Source: Anthostomella pinea | Lineage: Eukaryota > Ascomycota > Sordariomycetes > Xylariales > Xylariaceae | Direction: 5' to 3' | Assembly: GCA_963556695.1 (NCBI GenBank) | Contig: CAUWAG010000004.1 | Coordinates: 3,410,001-3,474,000 of the forward strand | Length of the DNA: 64,000 bases | Shown here: piece after piece, positions 1 to 10,999 of the stretch | Layout: each line of letters opens with the position of its first letter | Position numbering within the stretch: the stretch's first letter is position 1 | Translations under genes and position numbers: made by a program | Notes under the pieces: generated by a model | What the model was told of the DNA's origin: nothing | The model's input: the letters and a program-made list of their open reading frames with translations, nothing else | Database searches by the model: none

Positions 1-20
1 GCTGGATTAAAGAGTGGGAG

Positions 21-3000
21 TTGGTTATGGCCAGGGCTATGAAAGCCAGGGTCTCTGAGGCTCTATTTCCAGTAACCTGGTTTAACGACTTCATAGTCGC
101 TGTCGCTTTGATGAACTCCAATTGGTCTTTTCAAGCCAAGGCAAACAAGAAGGAAGGAGTGCTTGAAGGCAGTATTTTGTACTCTCAGATAACCTCTGAC
201 CTTAATGACAACTGGATAACAACGCGCGACATTACCAATCCTTTGAAGGAATAGAAAGCAGATTTCTCAGCCCTTCATAGAGAACAGCCTGACGATACAA
301 GAGACTTGATTTAAGATAAGAGAGAAAAGGAGCATCCTCAAGAACAATCAAACGTAAGAGGCAGAGGCCGCGGTGGAGGAAACAACAACAAGAGACAGCA
401 AGGGGGCTAAAGAGGTGAATTAAAAGGAGGTTTCAGAGGAAGAAGTCAGCGAGCTTCTGGCAAAAGGGGTCGAGATAACAAAGAAGCTCCCACAATCACC
501 CAAGCATGCAAGGGATGCCATTATAAAGGGCACCACTTCACAGAGTGCTTTTACCTCTTCCCAAATAAGCGACCAAATGGATGGAAAGTCTACCACGGTG
601 TGGAACGAATGGTCAAGATACTGCTTTGAAAGAAACAACAATCTATCTGAGGACGTGGTACAAATTTCCAAGAGACAGACACCGCGCGATTGACTCACAG
701 AAAGAGGTGAGAGAGTACAACATGTACCAATGCACGCAAGGCCGCAACATCTTATCTAGCAAATAACACAAAGTCCTCCTACGCAACCGCTTCATACCCC
801 TTACTCAACTCGTCAATCCTTGACTCCGACACAACCTTACATATCTTCAACGTTATTACTCACTTCAACAACTTTTACAGAGCCCCAATAGGTGATAGAG
901 TGTACGCAAGAAACACCTTTATACTAATCTAAAGCATACGGAGAAGTAGACATTACTGCTCATGACTCACTAGGACTATTCATCTTGATGCTACAAAATG
1001 TCGCCTTCTGTGAAAGATTCGCGACAAACCTTGTATCTTTACAGCAGCTTAAGAAGCTTGGATACTATTGGGACAACCAACCACTTAATAACTATGTCAA
1101 ATGAAGGATGATTCAGTGGTGTTCAAACTCATGGGTAAGTTTGTGCAATGGGTTGTGGAGGACATACCTCTAGGCGAAACCAAAGCGTCCTTTACCCTGC
1201 AGAGGAGGATGATCAACTCCAGAACGGAAAGAGCTCTAAATAAAGGTGACAAGAACCTCTGGCACTGGCGACTAGGGCATCCTAGCCCTAAAGTAATCGC
1301 CCAGATCATAAAGCATGCTAAAGGAGTAAGAATCAAGGGTGCCTCTACTGCTCAGTATGACGGGTGTGGCAAGGCCAAAATCAAGAAACAGATACGCAGA
1401 ATATCTAGACGACCGTCAACCAAGCCAGGTAGCATCTTATTTATTGACTTTTTTGACCTTGAGAAGAACTCAAATGGCTACTAAAGTATCATTTTTATTA
1501 TTTACAGATATTTTAGATATGTGTGTGCGTACTTCCTGAAAAGAAGAACTGCAGAACACACAGTTAGCACCCTCCAAAGCATCGTTGGTATACTGAAGAT
1601 ACAGTTCCAGATCGACGTTGAGGCCATAGAAGCAGACCACGAGTTCACCAAGTCAAAGGACATCAAGAACTTCATCAAAGACAATCACATCCAAATCGAG
1701 CCCTCTAAACCTCACAACCAAAACCAAAATGGAGGTGCTAAGCGCTTGGGAGGTGTCATCAAAACAAAAGCTCTTGCCATGCGCAGTGGAGCCAAGCTTC
1801 CAACATATCTCTAGCGTCACATCTACACTGCAGCAGTGTATCACCACAACTGAACACCATCACGGCATCACAACTGTAAGACCCCATACGAGATGTTCTT
1901 CCAATATCTGTCATTTTGAGACGGCCTAGTTACCCCTGACTGCAGACTAATACATGCACACCTATGAGCATATAGCTATAAAATATTTGTAATGACTACC
2001 GCCGCACAAAAGAAGAAGGACCGCCTCAAGAAGCTGAACCCAAAAGCCTGCGTTGGCTATCTTGTGGGATATAATTTAACCAACATCTATCTGGTCTGGA
2101 ACCTATTAATCAGCAAGGTCCACGTTATACGTGATGTGATAGCAAATGAGGACCAGATGTTCTCAAAAGACTTGAGCGACCTCAAAGACGACCTCCTGCA
2201 TGTCAGTGAGGAACAACTAACACTATTTCTAAATAGACACAAGGTGCCATCAAAAATCCTAGAGGACATTCTAGTGTACCAGGAAGATAAAGATCTTAAC
2301 AGATTAATACATGAGCACCCAGATAGAGATAAGATGAACCTGAGTAGTAATGATACAGAAGATACCTAGGACAAAGCCAACATAAATGATAGCAAAGGGA
2401 CTGATCACCCCTATACATCTGTCGTGTTTGAGCCATACCTGACCCCAGAACCCACTCCTCCACCTGTTGCAGCACTGCTGGCTGCTACTATCAGAGAGCC
2501 TGTGGAGGGCCAGGTCAGAGCATTATGCTCCCAGCAAGCAGAAGAAGGGTTAGATGCCTGCTTATTACCTTCAACTGGGGACACCCAGGCCATACAAAAT
2601 TGCCACAGGAATTGCGAAGCAGCGTTCAATGCTAGACGCGCTGCCAATCCTATTGGTTTGATAGATAGTAGGCCAGTGAGCAAAGCCAAGTATAACAAGT
2701 ACAGGACCTACGGCTCTCGCCCTAGTGGGAGACCATCACACCAATGAAATCATCACGGCCCAGCCTCGATACCTACAAAAGTAGGGAAGATACATCAACG
2801 ATCATTGCCACCAGAGCCAAAGAACTGGCAAAGTGTCAAGGACTATCTCTACAAGGCCGAATAGTGTTAAGCCGAGGTTGACCACATCAGCAGCCACAAT
2901 GAAATGAGATCATGGATAATCACTGACAAGTCAGCAGCAAATGGACACCAAATCCTGGACTTTATGTAGGTGTACAAGTACAAGTTCGACAAGCACGGCT

Positions 3001-4473
3001 TTCTAGACAAGTGCAAAAGACGCTTCGTGGTTTGCGATGACCAACAAAATAAGAACATCTATGAGGATACCTACGCATCAACTCTCATAGGCAGATCTTT
3101 CAGAGTCCTTATGGCAATCGCAGCCCGCTTCAATCCTGAGCTCATTCAATATGATGCCGTCAACGCCTTCATCAACACGGACCTAAAAAAGGAAGTCTTT
3201 ATAAAAATCCTATAAGGACATTATAAATAAGGAAAGGTCCTCTTGTTAAAGAAGGCTTTATACGGACTACAGCAATCTCTTTTGCTATGGCAAAGGCATT
3301 TCATTAAAACTCTCACAAACCTTAGCTTCAAACCAGCCGCTCATGAACCCTGTTGCTTTACAAAGGATGGCATAATTATCTTCTTCTATGTATATGATAT
3401 CGTGATAGCTTTCAAACAATACCATCAGAATGCTATAGAGGCAGTCAAAAAGAAGCTCAAAGCTACCTATGATCTGACAAGAGGAGAGCCACTACAGTGG
3501 TTCTTAGGGATATAGATCATTAGGAACCAAAAACAGCGGCTTATCTGGCTGTCTCAAGCCTCATATATTGACAAGATTACAAGCTGTATTAACCGCAACA
3601 AGAAGTGCCCAGAGATCCCTATAAAGCTTAAAGCCTCAAGAGCTTCTCCCAAGCAATGAGCTTGCCTCGCCAGCCTCAATCAACAGATATCAAAAGAAGA
3701 TCGGATCGATTCTATACGCAGCAGTGATCACACGACTCGATATCTCCATTGCTGTCTCTCAGCTTTTACGCTTTAATACTAACCTAAATGATTTATATGC
3801 TGCTGCCACAGAGCACCTATTAGAGTACATGAAGGGTACCAGGTCTTTTGCTTTTCAGCTGCGGGGTAAAGATCTGCTTGAAATATGGAGCAATGCATTG
3901 TTTACCGACAACTGCTTTGACTAAAAGAGCTCACAAGCATACGTCATGAAGTTATTTGGAGGCATCATTAACTGGAGAGCAAACAAACAGGACACAGTAA
4001 TAACCTCAATAACAGAGGCAGAACTGTTATCACTTACTCAAGCAGCCAAGGAAGTGATGTTTGTCTCATGGCTTCTTAGAGAAATTGGCGTATCCTTGGA
4101 CTGTCCAACTCTCCGGATTTGGTGTGACAACCAACAGACCATCAAGTTGGTGTGAAAGGACCTTCAAACGCTTCAAACAAAGCTCAAGCACATCGGTATC
4201 CACAACCACTGGCTAAGGGAAGCTCAACGCAACGGGAAGATAGACGTCGAATATGTCCAGAGCAAAATGATACTTGCAGACGGCCTGACTAAGGCGTGGC
4301 CGGTACCAAAGTTCAAGACATTCAGGGAGCAAGTGAGGCTAACAAATATCCATGAGAGACTTGTAGCCCGCAAGCTACAAAAACTTAAAGATGACCTCAA
4401 ACAGAAAGAGCAACAGACTGAATGCTCAGGAACAACCCCAATAGAAGGAGTTGTTCCTGGTGGGATGTGTTGA
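21..4473 (+). pseudogene. Copia gag-pol polyprotein remnant
   Basis: Fragments in shifting frames recall a copia polyprotein. A CX2CX4HX4C knuckle is at about 508-550 (ACKGCHYKGHHFTEC). GAG-pre-integrase is at 1246-1400 (WHWRLGHPSPKV). The integrase core spans about 1430-1930 with Asp in FIDFFDL and in EADHEFT, but the usual NGVAER is NGGAKR, so the third catalytic acidic residue is Lys. Reverse transcriptase runs about 2970-3520 (YDAVNAFI; YGLQQS); the YVDD box reads YVYD. RNase H is at about 3890-4160 (ITEAELLSLTQAAKE) and the tail ends at 4473. Several stops look like CAA/CAG to TAA/TAG changes. It cannot make a working polyprotein. Confidence 0.88.
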
Positions 4474-4616
4474 ATGGGAGCCGAAGATAGACACTGGAAG
4501 ATCTCTAGTGGGGCAGAGACGCACAGGGCATCTGACCCACTAAGAAGACAGATGATCAATCTCTGCACTCAGAGCAGAACAATCAATAGCATCAATCAAC
4601 ATCCGTGTATTCAACA
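4468..4616 (+). repeat. 3' LTR of the decayed copia element
   Basis: This 149-bp segment begins TGTTGAA and ends TTCAACA, a perfect 7-bp terminal inverted repeat with the TG..CA ends of LTRs. It follows the end of the RNase H region directly and a purine-containing stretch (GGTGGGATG). The partner 5' LTR is not in the window, so identity of the two LTRs cannot be checked. Confidence 0.75.
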
Positions 4617-5837
4617 GTAGGCATCTTTGGAGTCCAAGTAATGGGTGGCAGATTGGGGTCTGGCGACAGTATTTGTACAATAGCGACAGCATCCAGCTTT
4701 GAAATGACACTTTCTGGGTCAAAAAGAACAAGCCCAGTGGCATTGAAACCTGCTCGAATGTTTCTTGTCATCATAGCAGCATTATGTGTTTCATAAAACG
4801 TTATAAGAAAGTCCTCTTCCAAAATATGGGTTATATGACACCGGATGAGATCCTCAATCATATGACCGTAAGCTCATTTGAGCGGGCTAAAACAGCCGAT
4901 ATCTAAAGGCTGGAATCTGTGTGATGAGTGAACAGACATACAAAGAGTAATGATATCATTATTCTGAAAATAAATTCTCAAAGACCTAGGAATGGTGGCT
5001 TTCGTGGCCATCTAGGATAAGAAGGCGTTTACCGGCAGTTATACACGGTCTGGTATACTTGTCAAAATACTGAATCCATTTCAAACCGATCTCATTTGTA
5101 GTTCATCTGTTGTTAGACACGGCCACCTTCTAATTGCGTGGTAATGTTGTGTTGTGATACTATGACGCGAGGTGGGTTTTGCCATGTAGAATAATGAACA
5201 ACGGGACCACCCAACCATCAGCATTGATAGCAAAGATTGCTGTAGACCATTCCTTATTGACTTGCTGAGCTTGTTTAGACCTGTCACGTCTTTTGGCACT
5301 TGTAATGTCCATGTCAGACCCAATAATGCCTATTATAAACCCAGTCTCGTCAAAGTTATAGATGTCCGCGTCTTAGATACCGTGATTTGTAATTACTGTC
5401 GCAATTTAGCAAAACTATGCGTAGTACGCGTCTAGATCTTTGTCCAAGATCCTCTGGTAGTCCATCCTCTAATAAAAACGCGTCTAGAGGCCTGATATAC
5501 GTTTAATGAAGTTCTGTATATAGTTCTTTCCCACGCATCCAGCCCCATGTGCCGCTAACAATTGATTTGCTATATTTTCAATATAACTGTGCCAGGGTGG
5601 AAATGCTTGCGCATCCAGATTGAGTATGAAGGAGCAAATGGTATTCTCTTCAGAAACCGTAAGTTTCAAAGTATTGGGCATACTATCGCATCGTGATGGT
5701 CGGCCGGCGATTCTAGCCTTTAAGGTATTATATGAGACGTGGAAAGTCTTAGAAAGCTTGTCAATAATAATATGAGGATCGTATTATTTAGCTTAGACAG
5801 CAAGCTGTAAGTCTGATTCGCTATAATACAATGCCAT
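4617..5837 (-). pseudogene. Fot1/pogo-like transposase remnant (CENP-B HTH plus DDE)
   Basis: The reading frame starts at an ATG at 5837. A CENP-B-type DNA-binding section is readable around 5484-5680 (QLLAAHGAGCVGKNYIQNFI). DDE-domain pieces are at 5081-5323 (DVTGLNKLSKSIRNG; SLFYMAKPTSRHS). A C-terminal section is at 4592-4861 (FNATGLVLFDPESVISKLD), a characteristic phrase of fungal Fot1/Pogo transposases. Early codons include TAA where Gln is expected, consistent with RIP. The last ~130 residues found in the sister copy are absent because the gene is cut by the copia LTR. It is non-functional. Confidence 0.8.
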
Positions 5838-5935
5838 TATTGTTGGTTGATCAATTAGGAACCTTGAGGAAAAGGTTATGTGGCTGGTGAAAAGTTGCCG
5901 TTCGCTTGTAATTGCCGCTCGCTTGTCATCTATGT
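4617..5935 (-). mobile_element. Fot1/pogo-type DNA transposon, truncated by copia insertion
   Basis: On the minus strand the element starts at 5935 with a terminal repeat beginning ACATAGATGACAAGCGAGCG, next to a TA (5936-5937), the target site expected for Tc1/mariner-Fot1 elements. A decayed transposase follows. The 3' end is missing: homology stops at 4617, exactly at the copia LTR. The sister copy at 49205-51052 continues another ~0.4 kb past the equivalent point, so the missing 3' part should lie left of the window beyond the copia 5' LTR. Confidence 0.75.
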
Positions 5936-6529
5936 TAACTATATTGAAATAAAGTTTTAAAAGATTATATTAAATAAACGCTATTATTTTATTATATAGG
6001 AAAATAAAAACGATTATATATATAAAGAATACCTTTATTTTCTTAATCAAAACGCTTTATTCATACTTTAATATATAGAACTTTTCTAATATTATCTTTA
6101 AATCTAAGTTATTTAAGTAGAAATGGATATATTATATATAGAAGTATAATATCATTGGTTTAAATTGGTATAAAGCTAAAACATTATTATATAAAGCTAA
6201 CATAAAGTAGGATTTATAGTAGATATATATTATTAAAGCTACGTTTTTAATATATTTAAGTATTAAATAAAACTTAAATAAAAACTAAAATTATTTATTA
6301 CTAGTATTTTATTTTAAATAAAATATTTGATAATACGATAAATAAAATATTAATGTGTTAATATATATATACTTTTAAAAAAAAAATTTTTTAAAGTAAA
6401 CTTTTAATTTACCCGCCTTTTATTTTAATAATGAAACTATATAAACATCATATAAAGAATTTTAACTTCGTATTTTTTCTTAATTATTTAGGTTGAAATT
6501 AATTAACTTTATTAAAAGGTTATTAATAA
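5936..6529. other. AT-rich non-coding spacer (RIP-like)
   Basis: Almost entirely A and T with TA-rich runs and no open frame of note. It resembles the larger AT-rich blocks at 20-27 kb and 46.7-53 kb. No gene or recognisable element is seen. Confidence 0.7.
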
Positions 6530-6723
6530 TGTCACGATGCCTGCGGCGTTGTGTTGCTATCTGGTAGATTGACGAAAATAACAAGGTAGAGAAGGAAGGA
6601 ATCCAGGTGTGGGCTAGCCAAATGGCAGCAGCACATATGGTCCCTTCCTCCTTATCCAATTTACACGTGACCTGATGACTAAGTATCCATTCATCCAGGT
6701 GTTTACGGCTGTACACCGTCACA
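6530..6723. mobile_element. Solo LTR, 194 bp, target duplication AATAA
   Basis: A GC-normal island in AT-rich DNA begins TGTCACGATG and ends CACCGTCACA, giving TG..CA ends and a short inverted terminal match. It is flanked on both sides by AATAA (6525-6529 and 6724-6728). This is the signature of a solo LTR left by recombination between two LTRs. The short open frame inside it is not a gene. Confidence 0.8.
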
Positions 6724-8136
6724 AATAACACTTTTCTTGATTAATTATATATTATATAAACTTATTAATATATAATTATATATTAAGGTGATTTTTACTT
6801 TTTTATACTTATAAAATGTTGTTTTTAATCAATAAACGAAATACGTAGCCCGTTTATTTTTATTGGTTTTATTAGCTTAGTTATATGTCATCTTCTTATG
6901 GGGTTAATTTAGTGAATATTTCTATGGGGAATCGGGTGGCTCGTAGCAAGGGGGCCCACAGGCCAGGGATTTATGTTAATAAGTTCAAGGCTAACCTATT
7001 TCTAGTTACTAGCAATACAATTTTGGCATGGCCCTACATGAAGTCCGAGGTGGCCAGTGAGAGACAGTGGATGTGGATTACCTTTCTATCTTCACTTAAG
7101 GTTGTGCTTTGATATGTTGCTTCTAGGCTAGCGACTGGCCTGTGACTATAGGGGTGTCCCTAAGTAATTAATGCCAGCAACGAATGAGAGAGCCTATCTG
7201 CCAGATCGTCAACGTCCTTAGCACGATTGGTTAAATACACATTATCTGACCGAGCTAAATGGCAGTGACCGCAGCTATGGTCGCGACCATCACTCGCATG
7301 GCAAACTGATTGCCTTGGCCACTATACGGGTAGCTCGCAACTCGTATTTGCGAGAATTCTGGCGTGGGGATGTTGTTTGTGCGGCGAGGAAGAAACCGAC
7401 TATTTGCATACATGACTGATTCGGGTGGGAGGGAGCACAGCTAGTTTTCGCCAACGGCTCAGTAAATCAGTTGTTTAGACGTCTCGTCCGCCGTACATGT
7501 GCCTGGACGCTCGTTGATAATACGTTACGACAGATTATGTTTTGTTATTTAAGATGGTATATCGACCTCGCTATCGTCTGGCTAGTTGTAGGACATAGGC
7601 TAAGCCCGTGTCAATACGTCCTAAACCCCTAAGTTTCCTATAGTGTCCCAATGTGTCGGGGCTAGAACATGTAGCGAAAGATTGAGAATACGTCGATGGA
7701 AAATGTTCTTACTTCCAGTAGGGTGATGGGCGTATTCTTCTGCTTGAGATCAAAAATCTTGTCGTAGGCTGCCTCGTTGGCTCGGGGTAGCAATCCACAT
7801 CAACACCTGAAAAGTTTGCGCTTGGAATGAGGTTGTTGCTGGGCTGTGTGAGGCATCTAGCTGGAGCAAGACTTGTCACCCCGACAATCTGCTTCTTCAC
7901 TCCCACCACTTTTGGCTTATGAAGCAACTTACCCCCAAGGGTGCCCCCTTCACCTTTTGGGTTTGGCCCTTAGATCGCAGCAACTCTCAGCATCACGCAC
8001 TTGAGCCTGTAGCCCAAAGCACTTTGTCTGTCAACTTCTCCAGCAAGCTTGCTACCCATTCAGAGTGCAAGTCTTCCTGCAACCTTGATTCTTAATCGAC
8101 CCTCCACCGCCTCCCGAATCTGCTACGAATAAGGAA
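6724..8136. other. Intergenic region without supported genes
   Basis: The first 150 bases are AT-rich; the rest has ordinary composition. Short open frames (e.g. 6885-7112 plus, 7709-7927 minus) have no recognised domain and no consistent splice structure. The last ~100 bases before 8137 are pyrimidine-rich, as in many fungal 5' UTRs. Confidence 0.5.
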
Positions 8137-8834
8137 ATGGAGGAGAACACCCAGGCGACCCAACCGCAGCTCACCGAATCTTCAACGGGCGACCAGATGG
8201 AGGGAGTCATCGAGAACAATGAGACCGCCCAGCAGCACCCTATAGACCCGAGTGAGTGGAACTGGCGCACTTGGCCCACATGTAAGAGCATTACCTGATT
8301 TCTCAGAGCCGTGGAAAAAAAGTGAGATCTGACCCCCTCTTCACAGCTCTGATCCTCGTCAACCAGGGGGAGTCCGTAGGTTGGAATGAGGAAAAGGACG
8401 ACCCCCAGGAATATCTCCTATACCTAGACGTCATCCCGGGCTCTGACTCCCCGGAGCACGTCACCGACCCGACCATCCCGCCGGCGGCCATGAGCCCGAA
8501 TTCCTGCGAGTTCCACGAGCTTAACCACGACCGCAAGATCGTCCTGGCCAAGCCGGCGTCCGTGTGTCTGGATCGCTGCGTGAGCAACTCTTACCACCCG
8601 GAGCGCGGCGCCGTCGTGATAAGCGACGACATGCGCCTCGTCAGCGACGGCTACTGGCTGGTGTTCTTCTAGGGCATGTGCTATATGCCGCTGCGCGGCA
8701 AGCTGGTCTCCTACGGCACCCCGGCGTCCGTCCCGTGCTGCATCGCCAACCGCCGGGACGACTTCATCAAGAAGGGGTCGGCGCGCTGGCCGCCCCGCAT
8801 CAAGGGGCAGTTGATGCTGGGGACCGAGATATGA
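8137..8834 (+). CDS. Hypothetical protein, two exons, in-frame TAG
   Basis: Exon 1 is 8137-8281 and exon 2 is 8347-8834, joined over a 65-nt intron (GTAAGA..TCACAG). Both exons are in frame. The N-terminus is acidic and Gln/Thr-rich (MEENTQATQPQL). Exon 2 reads well (SVGWNEEKDDPQEYLLYLDV; ELNHDRKIVLAKP) to a TAG at 8670-8672, then continues in the same frame for 53 protein-like codons (GMCYMPLRGKLVSYGTP) to TGA at 8832. A CAG-to-TAG change is the simplest reading, making this a pseudogene or a truncated ~178-residue protein. The alternative is a 57-nt intron (GTGATA..TTCTTCTAG, 8616-8672) that removes the stop in frame. No known family was recognised. Its left neighbours are transposons and its right neighbour is a secreted protein gene. 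Confidence 0.55.
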
Positions 8835-9523
8835 CCCACGGACCCGGCTGGTGGAACACTGATCATCAGAGGTGGAGGGCTGTTCGCGTTTGTCAAGTGC
8901 CGTAGCGAGAACCCCCCCCTTCCACGAGTGGAACGCTGTCCGAGCCCATTCTATGGAGTTGAAGAGCCAGTCGGAGCGGATGGGAGGCTCTTCGGAAGAC
9001 GCCGGTGGTTTGGAGGGGGCTATCAGTGAGCTGCAGATCTGAAGGCTTTGCTTGCGTGGAATTTGGAACCGGTAATGTTTCATGTTGAGACGGCAGACAG
9101 ATACGTGTTCAGCTCGGTTCCTGATTGGGGCATCTTTGGCATATTCCAGACGAAAACTCTTGCCTGGTGTTCATCAAGAGGGAGCTACTGGAATACGTGT
9201 ATCGTCCAGATAGGATCAACATAGACAAATCACCATAAGACATTGTTTCTCGCTAGTTCCGGTGATCATGATACTCGAGGAATGAGCCTATCACCGTGTC
9301 CTCCGTGCGGGGCAGCAGAGTTGACCAGGGAATTGTATATGAGACTCTACACTGACGGACGCTCATCGTCAGAGCTATGAGCTCGACAGACGATCCATGC
9401 GTGGAACACAGTTCACTCGAATACACGCTTCAAGCTCACGATGCACATTATATCCCAAGTCCCGAATACTAAAACTGCCATCGGTCACGTCGCCCCTCCC
9501 TGAAATCATTCTCGACGCGTCTT
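8835..9523. other. Intergenic region, nothing recognised
   Basis: This is the 3' flank of the gene ending at 8834 and of the minus-strand secreted protein gene. The long minus-strand open frame 8424-9083 is an antisense shadow of exon 2 with low-complexity composition. No gene, repeat or RNA could be supported here. Confidence 0.5.
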
Positions 9524-9872
9524 CTAGTTGAAAGGCTCACACATATACTTCGTATCCCACACCCCCTTACTCTCACAACATCGAGAAATGTATTCGACCC
9601 ACTCGCCCGAATACGCGCTGCCCCTCGCAGTCCCAGCTGCAGCGTTCTCCGATCGTACCATCCTTGTCGATTCCGCTGCAGGACTTGTCCATTTGTTAGA
9701 CGCGTTGCACGTGCTCTGGTCAGCCAGGTGTATCCGATAGGGGCAGCACGTTGTTGTGCGTGGTGGGGGCACTTACATCCCACTGGGCTTCGGTGGCTGT
9801 AGTCATTTTCTTCTTGGCAAGGGCGCCGCATGCCGTGAGGGAGAGGAGGGCGAAGAGGCTGGTTGCTCGCAT
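9524..9872 (-). CDS. Small secreted cysteine-containing protein (effector-like)
   Basis: Exon 1 is 9872-9777 and exon 2 is 9715-9524, split by a 61-nt phase-0 intron (GTAAGT..GGCTGACCAG, 9776-9716). The product is 95 residues. Residues 1-19 (MRATSLFALLSLTACGALA) are a clear signal peptide followed by KKK. The mature chain has four cysteines (STCNAS, RCCES, MCEPF), enough for two disulfides. It ends with KYMCEPFN. The start is chosen because it is the only ATG giving the signal peptide; the frame is also open upstream but that stretch is promoter-like. Small, secreted and Cys-containing fits a fungal effector or antimicrobial-type protein, but no family is recognised and the role is inference. 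It lies in gene-poor, repeat-flanked DNA. Confidence 0.65.
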
Positions 9873-10088
9873 TTTGATTGCTTTGGTAGATATGTTTCGT
9901 GTGTTGGAAGAGGTGGAAGTGGTGGAAGCACTCTTCGATGTTGGTTGAGTGAGAGGTGGGATTGGGATTGAAAAGGAAAGTAACTTCAAGAACAAAAGAA
10001 CCAATGGGGACCACTGACCCCCCCGAGTTATGAGCCTATAAAAGGGCGAAGGGGGAAACCAACAAAGCCAGCCACGGAACGATGGTGC
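9873..10088. promoter_or_regulatory. Probable promoter of the minus-strand secreted protein gene
   Basis: Read on the minus strand, CCTATAAAAGG is present at about 10031-10041 (TTTTATAGG complement), roughly 160 bases before the ATG at 9872. It is followed by CA-rich sequence typical of fungal transcript leaders. This is a TATA-box candidate; no transcription data are available. Confidence 0.5.
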
Positions 10089-10102
10089 TTTAGGATACAA
10101 TA

Positions 10103-10852
10103 CATCTTCCCTCCTACAACTACTTGTCTTGGCACCCGCTGTTAGTGCACCCGGGAGATTACCCATACAAACCTGGTCCTTTTGTATGCGTTATTTGTCG
10201 CTTGTACTAACACTGACTGTTTTTGTAAGTACACGAAGGAGAACGAGGGAGATCCGGCTTGGGGACAGTCGACAACAGCCCTCGTCGACATCGTCACGTC
10301 GACTGTGATACATCCGCGAGCTCGACGACGCTCTCGTCGAGCTACTCTCACGGCCGCTGCGCGGTGTTCAGGGTTGCGTGTGACGTGACCGAGCGCGCGC
10401 GCAGCACATCGGCAACGATACGAAGCGACCGCGCCACTCGTTCAAGGCGATCGATGTCGACGGTACACTCGACGGCGACGACGTCCACGAGGATGTTCCA
10501 GGCGAGGAATTGGGTACAAGGAGCCGGGAGGAAGATGACGCGCGAGCGGCTTGCTGCTGATACCGTGGGAGGAGGAGGAGGTATTTCCTGTCATCCGGAG
10601 GACGGGGGTACCATCAAAGAGTACAACGCCGCGGACAGAAGGGGAGAAGTAGTGGTAGTGTACGCTATGTGCGAACTTCCAGTGATGTCCAAAGCAACGA
10701 TCTGCTAGATGGGTTGAGTGGCCGTACCAGGACGGTCAATACTTGTAAATATCCTAGCCTAGCACGCCGCGCGCCCTTATGGAGGTCCTTGGTTGACGCC
10801 GCCTTTGGCGGCTGTCCCACCGGCGTTAAATGCTACAACTACAACAACAACA
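10103..10852. repeat. 750-bp segment between 14-bp direct repeats
   Basis: TTTAGGATACAATA occurs exactly at 10089-10102 and again at 10853-10866. The segment between ends in CTACAACTACAACAACAACA just before the second copy, resembling the simple-repeat tail of a non-LTR retroposon, and 14 bp suits a target-site duplication. The interior is GC-rich with no recognisable reverse transcriptase; the open frame 10259-10708 is low-complexity (Arg/Ser/Thr) and not convincing as a gene. A non-autonomous retroposon is possible; chance repeat or a local duplication is the alternative. Confidence 0.4.
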
Positions 10853-10866
10853 TTTAGGATACAATA

Positions 10867-10999
10867 AGGCACAGTCACAAAGTATTCTCAACATTCACCA
10901 TGATTACAAGTCAAAACTTTTAATTCATTAGTTTCTTCGATTCAACTTGGATACCAGTCACCGTGGATGACTTCAGTGGCTCTGTCTCTTGCTCGCTAA
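10867..10999. other. Short intergenic stretch, nothing recognised
   Basis: Ordinary composition, no usable open frame. Confidence 0.4.

Larger units (their letters stand above)
1..4616 (+). mobile_element. Decayed Ty1/copia LTR retrotransposon, 5' end outside window
   Basis: The order gag, zinc knuckle, GAG-pre-integrase, integrase, reverse transcriptase, RNase H, 3' LTR is readable left to right, which is the copia (Pseudoviridae) order. Every domain is broken by stops and frameshifts, so the element is dead. The 5' LTR and the start of gag lie left of base 1. The right end is a short 3' LTR (4468-4616). Immediately beyond it the sequence becomes the coding strand of a Fot1/pogo transposase on the minus strand, cut mid-gene, so this element appears to have inserted into that transposon. 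The 5 bases after the LTR (GTAGG, 4617-4621) should recur just before the 5' LTR if this is right. Confidence 0.9.

Noticed and set aside
6480..6731. 83-residue minus-strand ORF in an AT-rich spacer
   Set aside because: It coincides with the 194-bp solo LTR 6530-6723.
8424..9083. 219-residue minus-strand ORF
   Set aside because: Antisense shadow of the 8137 gene with repetitive Ala/Val/Arg/Asp composition and no domain.
10259..10708. 149-residue Arg/Ser/Thr-rich ORF
   Set aside because: Low complexity, no domain, and contained in the segment between 14-bp direct repeats; more likely non-coding.
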